Origin: Blasia pusilla
Lineage: Eukaryota > Marchantiophyta > Marchantiopsida > Blasiales
NCBI GenBank assembly: GCA_050084515.1
Contig: CM114272.1
Location: 27,466,001 to 27,530,000 of the forward strand
Length of the DNA: 64,000 bases
Direction of reading: 5' to 3'
Below, one piece after another: positions 54,421 through 64,000 of this stretch. The translations under genes and the position numbers were made by a program. How positions within the stretch are numbered: position 1 is the first letter of the stretch; each line of letters opens with the position of its first letter. The notes under the pieces are model-generated. The model was not told the origin of the DNA, made no database searches, and worked only from the letters and a program-made list of their open reading frames with translations.

Positions 54421-54599
54421 TGGTGCCCGGTTGGCATGCATCTGCCTATCTTTGTTGGTTGACTATGGCAGGTCAGCCATAGGTGATGACTCTAGTGGTG
54501 GGGTTGGATGACGAGTCTTTTGATCCGGAGGTTAGTGAGGAGGCGACAGGTGGTCGTGATATCCATGACGACGTGGAGATTGTGGAGTTCTTGCGCACT

Positions 54600-55410
54600 G
54601 GCGTCATAGCGAGTACAGCGAGTGCTAGGGAGCGGGATCAGATCCTACAGAGAGCCAGGAGGTTCAGGTGGGAGGGGACTCACATTTTGCGGGTATGGGG
54701 AGATGGTAGGATACGAGTGGTACCTCATCCTTCCCAGCGAGCACGTGTAGTGTGACATGCCCATAAGGAGTTGGGACATTTTAGAGTAAAGCGTACTTAC
54801 AGCTTACTTCACGTTCTGTATTGGTGGCGCGGCATGCATATTGGGGTACAGCAGTTTGTGGCCAGATGTACGGTATGTGACAGAGTGCGAGCATCCTTCA
54901 ATGCTCCCACTCCACAGTTACATCCTTTGCCATTGACGGGGGGTCATCATAGGTACGTGTTGGTCATGGTGGAGCATTTCTCCAAGTGGATAGAGTTGGT
55001 GGCACTACCAGATAAGGCGAGCGAGGGAACACCTTATGCGTTTCTAGATCGTGTGCTTAGTCACTTTGGTGCACCTGCGGAGGTGTTGACTGACCAGGGT
55101 ACCGAGTTCAGGGGAGAGTTTCAGGCCTTGTGTGATCAGGCGCTGATAGATCACCGCACCACGTCCAGAGATCATCCTGAGGCAGATGGGTTGGCGGAGA
55201 GAGTGGCACAGACGGTGAAGAGAGAATTGCGCAAGTATGGCTTGCAGCGGGGACAGTTGAGGGAGTGGGACCTACAGTTGCCATGGTTGGCTATGGGTTA
55301 TCGCTTTAGTCGGCAGGCATCCTTGGCGTCATTTTCACCATACTTTTTGCTCTTTGGGAGAGAGCCAGATTTACCTTCAGCGATTCGACGTGACATGGCG
55401 GAAAATTAGA
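54600..55410 (+). pseudogene. Element copy 2: DDE-type integrase lacking the first catalytic Asp
   Basis: The HHCC domain spans about 54755-54895 (HKELGHFRVKRTYSLL, then CTVCDRVR). In the core the second Asp (LTDQGTEFRGEF) and the Glu (HPEADGLAERVAQTVK) are present, but the segment carrying the first Asp (WSLDFAGP in copy 1) is deleted between LHPLPLT and GGHHRYVLV near 54935. MVEHFSKWIELVALPD, lost in copy 1, is kept. The two copies therefore carry different deletions. The frame is otherwise open at 54771-55409. Confidence 0.9.
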
Positions 55411-55474
55411 TCTTGATGATCCAGATATTTGGGTACACGCATGTTCTTAGAGGGTAGAGGTTTTTCGTAGAGTT

Positions 55475-55957
55475 ATGCCTATGGCCTTTGAGAACTTAGC
55501 TATTGCCCAGCATAGAGATACATTGAGGTATGCGACCATTCGTGGAGGAGGTTATCGTCCAGGGAGTAGGAGGTTTCCTCCTGGAGATTACGTGTATTTA
55601 CAACAGGCGGCACCCACAACGCTAGATGTCACTACAGGGTGCACGATCCTACGTGTGCGCGAGGTATTACCGACCGGAGTCCTCATGTTGGAGGGACGCG
55701 ATGGTATGGTTTGGAAGGATCATGTGCGCAATTGTGCGCCATGTCATCTTCCGAACGTAGATGGGACGGTGGATCCGAGCTTGGCAATTGTACCTGCAGG
55801 CTTGAGGTGTATGTTGTGCGGATCTGCGAGGGGTGCAGCCACCATATTGGTATGTGATGGTTGTTCTTGAGGGTGGCATATGTCATGTCTGACCCCCCCC
55901 CTCTTGATGTGGTTCCCACGGGACGATGGATGTGTCCAAGATGTGTATAGGATAGTA
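55475..55957 (+). pseudogene. Element copy 2: integrase C-terminal region and PHD finger
   Basis: The C-terminal region (GDYVYLQQAAPTTLDVTTG, then ILRVREVLPTGVLMLEGRD) leads to WKDHVRNCAPC and, from about 55808, a PHD-type finger: CMLC, VCDGC, a TGA at 55868-55870, GWHMSC, then after a frameshift in a C run near 55895, WMCPRC near 55930. Cys4-His-Cys3 spacing is complete. Both copies carry it, so it belongs to the element and is not chance capture at one locus. Confidence 0.87.
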
Positions 55958-56026
55958 GGTCATGTCAGAGAGATATGATATTTTCTATCTGGAGTTGGGG
56001 GGATCCAACTGCCAGCTAGGGGGGCG

Positions 56027-56164
56027 GTTGTGTGATCTCCATGTATATGTATAAGTTGATTTTTGTGCATGTGTGGATCGACCCGTGTGTGGGGAAGATC
56101 AATGTTGTGTGGTGTAGATGTGACCAGCGATGTATGTTGTGGAGCGATATGTATGAGCATGACA
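56027..56164 (+). repeat. Element copy 2: repeat B1
   Basis: 138-bp repeat of B2 (56807-56944), starting GTTGTGTGATCTCC and ending GACA. It follows the purine run AGGGGGGCG (about 56018-56026). The bases AC (56165-56166) separate it from A2. Confidence 0.9.
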
Positions 56165-56166
56165 AC

Positions 56167-56806
56167 TGTCACATCTGAGTAGCCGATAGGCCGAGATCTA
56201 TTGTGAATAGGGCATAGGAGCCAACGGACTATCTTGAGTGTAACTTTGTCCCACGGTGTCGGATGAGGTTGAGGATAGGTCCATTGTGTCAGGAACGTTG
56301 TTTCTGATAACTTTCATGTTGAGGTCTTTTACAGTCGGGTGACTTGTTGACCACGTCACCCGCCCCTGGTAACCTGTGGGCGCAGGTTACCAAGGGGAGG
56401 GCTATTTTTAGGGTTTAGGGTGAGTTTTGTCGTTAGGGGGGGAATGCCCCCTTCTTCCTTTTCTGGTCTTGTTGTGGCCTTCAAGTTTTGACTCTTTGAG
56501 TCCCCCTCTTTTGTACTTCCGATGGGTTTTCCATCACATGTTTTTATCGAAGTGCATCTTTTTCTTTTTAGGGGAAGAGCCTTTTGGCTCTTCCCAACCC
56601 TATATAAGAGAGGAAGGTGGCTTTCCTAAGCCATCTTTCTCATGTTGGGCCGTTGGAGCACCTCCCTTGTATGTGTGTGAGATAGGACTAGGGTGCTAGC
56701 GTCTGGATTCCTTGATAGCACAAGGCGGACGAGGCTCGATATGCCGATGTAGATTGAGGAGTGGAGGTTTAGGCCGGGTGTGCCGTTTTTACTACTCTTT
56801 ATTTTT
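56167..56806 (+). repeat. Element copy 2: repeat A2, with a 160-bp insertion
   Basis: Repeat of A1 (46382-46860), starting TGTCACATCTGAG. Relative to A1 it contains about 160 extra bases (56414-56573) bounded by the 9-bp direct repeat TTTTTAGGG (56405-56413 and 56565-56573), a later small insertion. The hairpins and TATA box of A1 are also present (near 56365 and 56573-56610). Confidence 0.9.
56414..56573. mobile_element. Short non-autonomous insertion in A2
   Basis: About 150 bp plus a duplicated TTTTTAGGG, absent from A1. It ends in a T-rich run (CTTTTTCTTTTT), which suggests a SINE-like or severely truncated LINE insertion. No family recognised. Confidence 0.65.
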
Positions 56807-56944
56807 GTTGTGTAATCTCCATGTATATGTATGAGTTGATTTTTGTACATGTGTGGATCAACCTGTGTGTGGGGAAGATCGGTGTTGTGTGGTGTAGATG
56901 TGACTAGCGATGTATGTTGTGTAGCGATATGTATGCGCACGACA
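56807..56944 (+). repeat. Element copy 2: terminal repeat B2
   Basis: 138-bp copy of B1 forming the right end (...GCGCACGACA), followed by the target duplication TACG at 56945-56948 and LINE-B sequence. The outer ends TGTC (A1) and GACA (B2) are inverted repeats of one another. Confidence 0.92.
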
Positions 56945-58068
56945 TACGGGAAGGGGCAAGGTGATGATTCTCGAGGGAGTGGTGAGCACATGTTTTCAGG
57001 AAAGTATCAAAAGACACATGTAAATGACCAAATACTTCCACTGCAAAAGGAATAAATCCATCAGTCGCATGTCTCACAACATAACTTAACTTCTTGATTC
57101 TTGCTACAGCTTCGGCCGCCAAACCTTTGGTATGTGCAATTCGACACACCAAGTCAGAACGTGTTGGATCAGCAACCACCACATCACCTAGTGTCCGGAA
57201 TCCACCTCGAGACATAACAAGATCCACTCTCCAACGAGAGGTTGCTTGTGTGGTTGAAGATAGGACATGAAGTTGCTCTTGCCAAACTGTGTATCCTGCA
57301 GTACGAGCGACCGATGCTACCGCCTCTCTAATGGTATCATGTGTGGCCGTTCGTTCTCCACCATGTGCACATTGGAGAATATGGATACCCTTAGCATCGA
57401 TGGGATCCGCGACACACAATTCGGCACACCTAAGAGAGAAGGATGGGGAAGTCCAAGACGTAACCGCAAAATTGTCGAGAATATACTTCGAGGAAGACGA
57501 AATGGAAGAATAAGAGGATTTGCAGTAAGCCACACCCCCGCTCCGGTATCCACATATGAACGTAGACGAGTTGGATTAGCGTCGGAGGATGCCTTGGAGA
57601 GAATGCTGGAAAAGTTGATTTGATGCAGATTCTCGGAGATATGCTCTTGAAGTCGATCAAGCCCTTCCATAATCAGTTGACTGAAAGGGGGTACAATTTC
57701 TTGTGTAGCAAGAGGAAAAAGAGCTCGTGCACATCTAAGTTGTTGTTGAAATAACAAGTCCCCCTCCTCTACATGGGCGATATGATCCATCAAGATAGGT
57801 GTATCTCCTTGGAGAAACCTTGAAGCCATAATCGGTGCTACCAACGTCCAACTCCTAAAAAAGGCTGCGGGAGCTGATGCGACTGTGGAAGACACTCCCA
57901 CCCCTCCAAAAGAAATGGGCAAAATAGCTTGTCATGAAGCAAAGACACCATCCTCTCCCTCAAAGGTATTCGGGCCAAGAAGTTGCCAACCGATGTAAGA
58001 ACCTTAAAGTGGGAGGACAAGTGCGAAGAAGGTAGGAAGGACGTCGCAGAAAATATTGGGATTTATAT
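56945..58068 (-). pseudogene. LINE-B copy split by the gypsy-type element, 5' part
   Basis: Continues the LINE-B copy at 46062-46381. The minus-strand frames 57533-56945 and 57922-57317 carry the C-terminal domain (DPIDAKGIHILQCAHGGERT, RWRVDLVMSRGGFRTLGDVV) and the region before it (MPISFGGVGVSSTVASAPAA). Homology to the copy at 43745-45690 ends near 58068. The frame is broken by several indels. Confidence 0.85.
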
Positions 58069-59375
58069 TCCCTTCATGGTGGCTAATAAAAAATGGCTCA
58101 AGTAAGGATGCACTCTAATTTAGCTTTTGAATTCAAGAAAATAATTTCAATCAATGAACAAACTATGAACAAAAAATATCTTGGATTAAGCTTAGAGAAA
58201 TTTCATACTTTGATGCAAGTCATATTGATATACAAACTTGTTGAATTTTGTGTATGAGAGAATCTAGAAACATTATGCATCATGAGGTTGGATGTGAAAA
58301 AATTCCCCTCCCAACCAAACTCCAAAATTACATGTGAACAAAATCCGTGGCCGCACACATGTGCTGCTATTCACGGGATATACACGTGGACTACAGCTTC
58401 TCGATTGAGCCTGCCGCCTAAACTTTTCCTAGTGCTCTCTTTATCAGCAGGCGCTGACAAGTACATTCAAGCAAGGGGACATTTACAGAATGCACATACA
58501 GCCTCTTTCAATCTTTTCGGTACTTAATGGGTAAACGACAAAGCAGGTCTTCCTTTAGTCACGCGTGGAAACAATTTGAGAGGTCTCGCTACAGAGCAGA
58601 CAAGCCGCGATATGCGTGGGATTCATCGTGAAATGAAAGCTCGGTGTGCTGGTGTTCAGTTATTCTTTGTGAAATATGTGGATTCCTGTAATTCGCAGGT
58701 ATTTCCGGAAATTGTTCATTTAGCTCGACGACTAGCGGAGGGAATCGTGAATTTCCAAATCTCATACTACAGTCGATTCCCGGTCTTAACTCTTAAGGGA
58801 TTCGAGCGATGGAGGGTGAGGGCCTTAATTTGATGACCACTTCCATTGGCCAGGGACATAGGAGTCAGTAACTAAAGTGTCAACTGGAGGAGACGACCGA
58901 CGCGAAAACGACAGAGCTGCCAGATATATCCTATAGAAAGAAAACCGGAGGGTCACGTCAAATGGATCGGTAACAGAACGTTTGCGGAATACTCTCTTAT
59001 TCGGAGCCGGTAATGTCCTGACATGATGGCGAGTGCGACCGCCATAATTTCTGGACAGACGTAGACCTAATCTTGCGCTCTGTAAGACTGTATTGGCGTA
59101 GCTTCTGCGAGAGCTTAATACTAGTTGAAGGCGGTCATTGAGCGCTTACGTCACACGTCGGTGTTTGAAAGGAATTCTATTGAAGGCAAACACCAGCATT
59201 CAATATTACACACCAGTTGTATCTCTCTCTCTTTCCACATGTACCAACCGTAAAATGTGCTGTTTTTCGCCATAATCTCTTTCGCTGCAGCAACCTAGTG
59301 CAAGGAGGTTTCAAGACATGCGCTTGTGATTTTGAGAAGGGAACTTCATTGAGGTCGGTAACAGTTCTTACACTT
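58069..59375. other. Upstream region of the RLCK gene
   Basis: No gene found. Frames at 58282-58527 and 58576-58833 have no recognised domain. A CT-rich stretch near 59221-59236 lies about 140 bp before the predicted start codon of the kinase and may be part of its 5' UTR or core promoter. Confidence 0.45.
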
Positions 59376-61740
59376 ATGAAGTGGAGTTCGGTCAAATCAG
59401 GGAAAGATCTTTTATCAAGTGCTTCATTCAAAGCATGTGATTTCCCGGCTATCAATATGCGGAAGTCCAAATTTAGGAAAGACCAAGATGAGAAGGTGGC
59501 TCTATTGACTGGCTACAAAGATCGAGCAGACATGTCAGCAAGGGAAGTTCTTCAGGGTCCGGAATTCTTCGCAGGAAAGTGCCAGTGGACGTTTTTCAAC
59601 CTAAGTGAGTTAGCAGCTGCTACCAATGACTTCAATCCAGGTAACTTTGGGATGGCTTCTCAGACTGATTCTCACAAATCTTGCCACAATTATAGATTGT
59701 GGCAAGATTGTGGTGTTTCTGTCAAAAGTTAAGTCCGTAATTCTGTATCATCAGACAATTTGGATTTAAGTTCAAACTTCTCGGCGGTGGATATTTGGTA
59801 TGCTCAGCTCGAGTGATTCCACTTGTCAAATTTGCTTGTTTTATCCACATGTTTTTGTTTCTCCATGGTTTTATGCTACGGTGTCCTTGAAATCGTATTC
59901 GGCACTTGTCGTTGTTTTACAGACAATCTTGTCGGGAAAGGTGGATTTGCTGAAGTGTTCAAAGGGAGACTACAAACTGGAAGGTTGATAGCTGTAAAGA
60001 AATTCAGTGAAGCTGGATCCGAAGAGGAGAAGGAAATGTTCCTCTTGACGGAGCTTGGGATAGTCTCCCACGTCAATCATCCCAACACATCCGAAATTAT
60101 TGGATTTTGTGTCGAAGGAGGGCTATATCTCGTCTTCCACTTTTCTCAAAATGGAAGTCTTGAGTCTTGTTTATTTGGTGAGTGGGCCAACTCATGACCG
60201 ATGTATTGTAGTGACAATGCATAGAGTGTGCCGATGCGTATTTCGTCACGTATGTCGGTCTCACGTATTGTTTGCTTTGAGGACAGGTGGAAACAATGGA
60301 GTGTTGCAGTGGTCTTCAAGATTTAAGGTGGCACTGGGGGTGGCACACGGACTTCATTACTTGCATAGAGATTGTCCACGCCGGATAATTCACAGGGATA
60401 TTAAGGCTTCGAACGTGTTGCTAGGAGGTGATTTCGAACCTCAGGTACATCGACAAGCCGCTGTCACATCGAATCTCTCTCATTCACCTCTAAAGTGACG
60501 TTTCACGATTTTCTACTGTCCTTTCTAAATGGAATTAAGGATGGTAGAAGCTTAGCACTCGTGACCCCATGATTTCGATTTTGTACGCAGATCTGTGATT
60601 TCGGTCTATCAAAATGGTTACCCGATCTCTCAACTCACCTCACTGTGACGGCGGTGGAAGGCAGCTTCGGGTAGGGTCTTCGACACTACCTCCGTTGTCC
60701 CGCACACCTGATTCTCTGGTGGTTAGATTGAGCCATGATCGAAGTACTATCAAAAACATTTTGGTAGCTAATTTTGCAGCCAAATGTCTTCAGCCTCTGA
60801 CTTTTTTCTTGGTTTCAAGGGTCTTCAAGTGAACATTGAAATATTACTAAAATCACAAAGGAGCGGAAGGCCTTAAGCTTGTGGTCTTCATGTGCTCAAA
60901 AGGTCTGGAACGAACTGGGAATCGTCGCAAAATTAATAGCCTGAGATGAATTTGAACCAATGAAGAGCGTTATCATGATAATGCTGATGTTAGACTGCGC
61001 TGCAGGTACCTAGCTCCAGAGTATTTCTTGTACGGGTACGTGGACGAGAAAACTGACGTGTTTGCTTATGGAGTACTATTGCTCGAGCTTATAACTGGAC
61101 GGGAGGCAATCAATAGTGCCAAAAAGAGCCTTGTTATGTGGGTATGTGGATATCAATGACCATCGTATCCTATTTCAAGTTAAGTTTTCTTTGTTCCACA
61201 TGGAATTAGTGAATCTTGTATCTGAACCTGTGATCTCCGAGTTTGCAGTAATTCCCATTGACGCACGTAGAAGTACAATCGAGATTGTTGTCTAATCATA
61301 ATGAAACACCAAACTAGCGAAGATTAACCTTGGTGCGGGGTGTGGCTGTTGTGAACTGCAGGCCAGGCCACTGCTCGAGGAGGAAAACCTTGAGGAGCTT
61401 GTGGATCCAAAACTAAGTGGTTTATTTGATATGTGCGAGCTTCGGCGAATTGCGCTTGCCGCCTCCTTGTGTGTATTGGAATCCCCTTTTCGACGCCCTG
61501 ACATGAGTCAGGTAATAACATCTATACCTGTCCAATTTAGCTTCACGCAACGTTGTACGCAGTTATCACAGACCCTCCTCGCTCCCTCTTCGGTGCACAA
61601 TGTGTGTTCAGATTTGACACAGAACTTTTTTCAAGAACTAATATATGTGACACTGTTCGCAGGTTCTCAGATTGTTGCAGGAAGGAGTGATCGATCCTAT
61701 CGTAGTTCCATCGAGTGAAGCTGCTGAGGATTGGACTTAA
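59376..61740 (+). CDS. Receptor-like cytoplasmic kinase, class VI, seven exons, 373 aa
   Basis: Exons: 59376-59640, 59923-60177, 60287-60444, 60591-60670, 61006-61141, 61362-61511, 61663-61740. All introns are GT-AG and the joined 1122 bp stay in frame to TAA. The product is a Ser/Thr kinase with no signal peptide or extracellular domain. After about 80 residues comes FNLSELAAATNDF, then the glycine loop GKGGFAEV (93-100), ATP-binding Lys114 (IAVKK), the catalytic loop HRDIKASN (209-216), DFG (229-231) and YLAPE (254-258). The sequence up to KWLPDLSTHL and VDEKTDVFAYGV matches RLCK-VI kinases, some of which act with ROP GTPases; that role is inferred from the family. All catalytic residues are intact. 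Start: first ATG in the open frame; an upstream exon cannot be excluded. Confidence 0.93.
59677..59709. repeat. Perfect 14-bp hairpin in RLCK intron 1
   Basis: AATCTTGCCACAAT (59677-59690) and its exact reverse complement (59696-59709) flank a 5-nt TATAG loop. It lies 37 bases into the first intron. The stem is too short for a microRNA precursor; it may be a small palindromic insertion or a local snap-back duplication. Confidence 0.85.
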
Positions 61741-64000
61741 CTAGTTAGGACAGCCGCTTACCGGAAGTGGAAAGGATCTTTCGTAGGGTCTAGATGCAGC
61801 AGATAGGATTTCTACTATAGCTGGTCTTTTGGCACATTGTCAAGCAACAGCGAGACCATTTCTGTACACAATTCAGTTGATAGACATGTATTATACTTCT
61901 TTAGAATCTGAGTAAAAAAAGGTTGGGGTAAGAGAAAAAACCCTTCCGTTACACCCACCTTTGTTATAATGCGAATTTATGGGATTTCAAATACTCTTCA
62001 TGTGAGTTCTGCAACTATATTAAGCATCAAAATTTAAATATGTTCTAATTAACATATATTTATTTTATGTAAGAACAGTTTATCTTAGTGCTTACTTTCC
62101 ACGAGGGAATGAATTATATTTATTATATAATTTTTAAATAAATGATTATCGTCGGATTTACCATCACATAGTTTAAGTTTGAAAATTATTGCTCCTATCA
62201 TGCTTTTACGAAATTTGAACGATTCAAAAAGAAAAGCCATTGGAGATTGGAGATTCGCGAATTCATGTAACATGTCATTGATGTCGAAATCATTACATAC
62301 AAGAATATTGTTTATTGAATTTGTATTCCGCGTATCTCATTGATTGCATCATATTCAGGATTATCTTTTAATTTATGTAGATTTGGATTTCCTATTGGTC
62401 CAATTTTTATCATAATTATCAATAAATCTCAAGATCAAACTTTGAAAAAGATAAGAATTTACTTATTTACATCTTTTCTCAATGTAGTATAGTCAAGAAC
62501 AAAAATGTAATTAATATCACAATAAGAAATCACAATAAGAAATAAAGAAAAAATCCTTTTAAATGGAAAAAAAACACGAGTAATATGATGTATTAAAAAA
62601 ATTTCATGAAAAAAAATTCTTATTTAAATCTTCGTACCCATACATCTTATGAGCACCTTACTTAGTAGACTAATAAATATACAAGAAGGCATTATAACAT
62701 AATTTCAGAAACTTCCCTAGGAGATAGGATATTAATGCGATGGGTATTAGATGCATCTAATGCGAATGGGCAGTGCTCGGCAAGGATTTTTATGCATACC
62801 GGTAGCTTTCGGAGAGAACTTTCAAGGTAGTGGGAAATTTCACCATTCTAGCCGGATTTTTTTTAATTTGACAAAGAAAACCCAGTTTTCGCGTTGGAAA
62901 GTTTCCAAAAGTTTTAGATTCGAACTGGTAATTGCATTCTCTCAACCGGTTGCTTTAGCAGAGAATGCCGGTTCCTGCCGAGCATTGGTCCACAGGTGAA
63001 AGGGAACATCACCTCAAAAGTTAAACCACCCTAAACTTTTAAAGTCACTACACTACATGTATACGTGTCATCACCGGAACCCTTTGGTACTCAAAGTACA
63101 AAGGGCTCTAAGAGCTTAGTTATGAAATCGCTAGTCTACACCAGGTCCTGTCTCTATGTAACTAAAGCAAGGTTTGATACGAACGAAGTCATCGCCTAAT
63201 ACTGACCCAGCACGATCCCTGACGGTGAACTGCGAAGAAGTCTAAGACGAGTAAACACGAGGCGAAGAACGTTGCTTCCAACTTGTGTTATAATTCCCTG
63301 CGTGGAGATGCGGGCGATGGGGAATGGCGAAAATCATATGGGAGAAGATGAAAAGGTTATCTTGAATGACCCGATTAGAAATCCGTGCCGAGAGGCGCAG
63401 TCCGTCCATTCTGAGGAGGGAGGCAACAACATTTCAAAAGTTCCCAGTCGATCCTGAGTGGTTCATTCCCGGTGAGATCCGTTGGGATTAGTGGAATCTG
63501 ACCTTGAGGCAAAGCACATCGTTCTCATCCCGGAACAGCATGAGGATAAGGATAGCGGAGACTCGGGGCAGTTTTGCCAATGGCATGATTGAATTTCACA
63601 TCATGCACGGACAAATCTTTCTGACACGTGGTTGGCGATTGGCGAGGAGTACTGCCAAACGCAGCATGTCCAGATCAACGTAACGCTCAATCATGTCACT
63701 TATTACTTCTCTTGGATGGACCCCACACCACGATTGTGGAGCGACGGCATGGCCTCGTTTCGCACTTCTCCTAGCCACACAACTTCGTCCCATATCTCTT
63801 TTGCGGACGGTTGGCGGCCGAATTTAGGGGCAGATCCCGTGTGCACCAGGAGAGTGGACGGGCAACCATAGAGGTCTCCCTCGCGCCTATTCATCCTCGG
63901 GTTAGATCAACCCGAGGTCTAGCGTTAAGTAACACATCCTCAATATTAACTCCTCTTGGGCACTCGGTTCAACCATCTCAGCCCGTAAACCTGCTACTAG
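61741..64000. other. AT-rich intergenic region to the window edge
   Basis: The first part holds the RLCK 3' UTR. From about 61900 to 62750 the DNA is very AT-rich, with no coding signal. Between 63000 and 63900 composition becomes more balanced; a plus-strand frame at 63632-63871 (79 codons) and an overlapping minus frame have no recognised domain. I see no supported gene. Confidence 0.45.
63886..63917 (-). repeat. Inverted partner of the 42415-42446 motif
   Basis: CCTATTCATCCTCGGGT at the left of this unit is the exact reverse complement of the 17-bp core at 42430-42446. The unit itself contains the near-palindrome CCTCGGGTT...AACCCGAGG. See 42415-42446. Confidence 0.6.

Larger units (their letters stand above)
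46382..56944 (+). mobile_element. Ty3/gypsy-type element copy 2, full length, with methyltransferase, PHD finger and split repeats
   Basis: Complete insertion with ends TGTCACATC... and ...GCGCACGACA, flanked by TACG on both sides inside a LINE-B copy. Order: repeat A1 (46382-46860); leader of about 1.8 kb; gag with zinc knuckles (48670-49532); linker and protease (49534-50830); DNA methyltransferase (50930-51930); a LINE-A insertion (52261-52981); RT, RNase H, integrase; PHD finger (to 55955); repeats B1 (56027-56164), A2 (56167-56806) and B2 (56807-56944). Stops and frameshifts occur throughout, so it is inactive. Confidence 0.92.

Overview
The window is nuclear DNA of a green-lineage plant, most likely an early-diverging streptophyte (charophyte, bryophyte or lycophyte grade); I cannot name the species. 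The signs are a chloroplast-type Obg GTPase gene with five introns, a plastid ferredoxin-dependent glutamate synthase (Fd-GOGAT) copy with a transit peptide, a class-VI receptor-like cytoplasmic kinase (RLCK), a plant-type GT92 glycosyltransferase remnant, and Ty1/copia, Ty3/gypsy and LINE elements nested in one another. No tRNA, rRNA or CRISPR is visible.

Layout. 1-14460: LINE debris, and a complete but decayed copia element (3491-12879, LTRs about 11% diverged, 5-bp target duplication) that landed inside one LINE-A and was itself hit by two further LINEs. 14461-19790: a partial copia pol and another LINE-A. 21131-25206 (minus): an apparently intact plastid Obg gene. 25692-31535 (minus): the 5' part of an Fd-GOGAT gene, a pseudogene with a premature stop and a lost splice donor in one exon and everything 3' of the amidotransferase region missing. 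32060-38448 and 46382-56944: two diverged copies of an unusual Ty3/gypsy-type element. 38449-39989 (minus): a GT92 pseudogene cut off by the first of these. 40545-41219: a decayed membrane GT2 (cellulose-synthase-like) fragment. 43745-46381 and 56945-58068: LINE-B copies. 59376-61740 (plus): an intact seven-exon RLCK gene. The rest is AT-rich intergenic DNA.

The exciting system is the gypsy-type element. Between protease and reverse transcriptase (RT) both copies carry a C5-cytosine DNA methyltransferase domain resembling the DNMT3/DRM group (motifs I, IV, VI, VIII and the C-terminal region recognisable), and both end pol with a PHD-type zinc finger after the integrase. Their terminal repeats are not ordinary LTRs: the better copy reads A1-internal-B1-A2-B2, the split-direct-repeat arrangement known from tyrosine-recombinase retroelements, yet it encodes a DDE-type integrase, ends in TGTC...GACA and is flanked by a 4-bp duplication. 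Both copies are riddled with stops and frameshifts, many fitting C-to-T decay, so neither is active. Retrotransposon-borne methyltransferases are already known from charophyte algae and dinoflagellates; the combination with a PHD finger and split repeats is what I do not recognise.

Only the Obg and RLCK genes look functional. Their exon models were derived by hand from splice consensus and reading-frame continuity, and both sum to whole codons.
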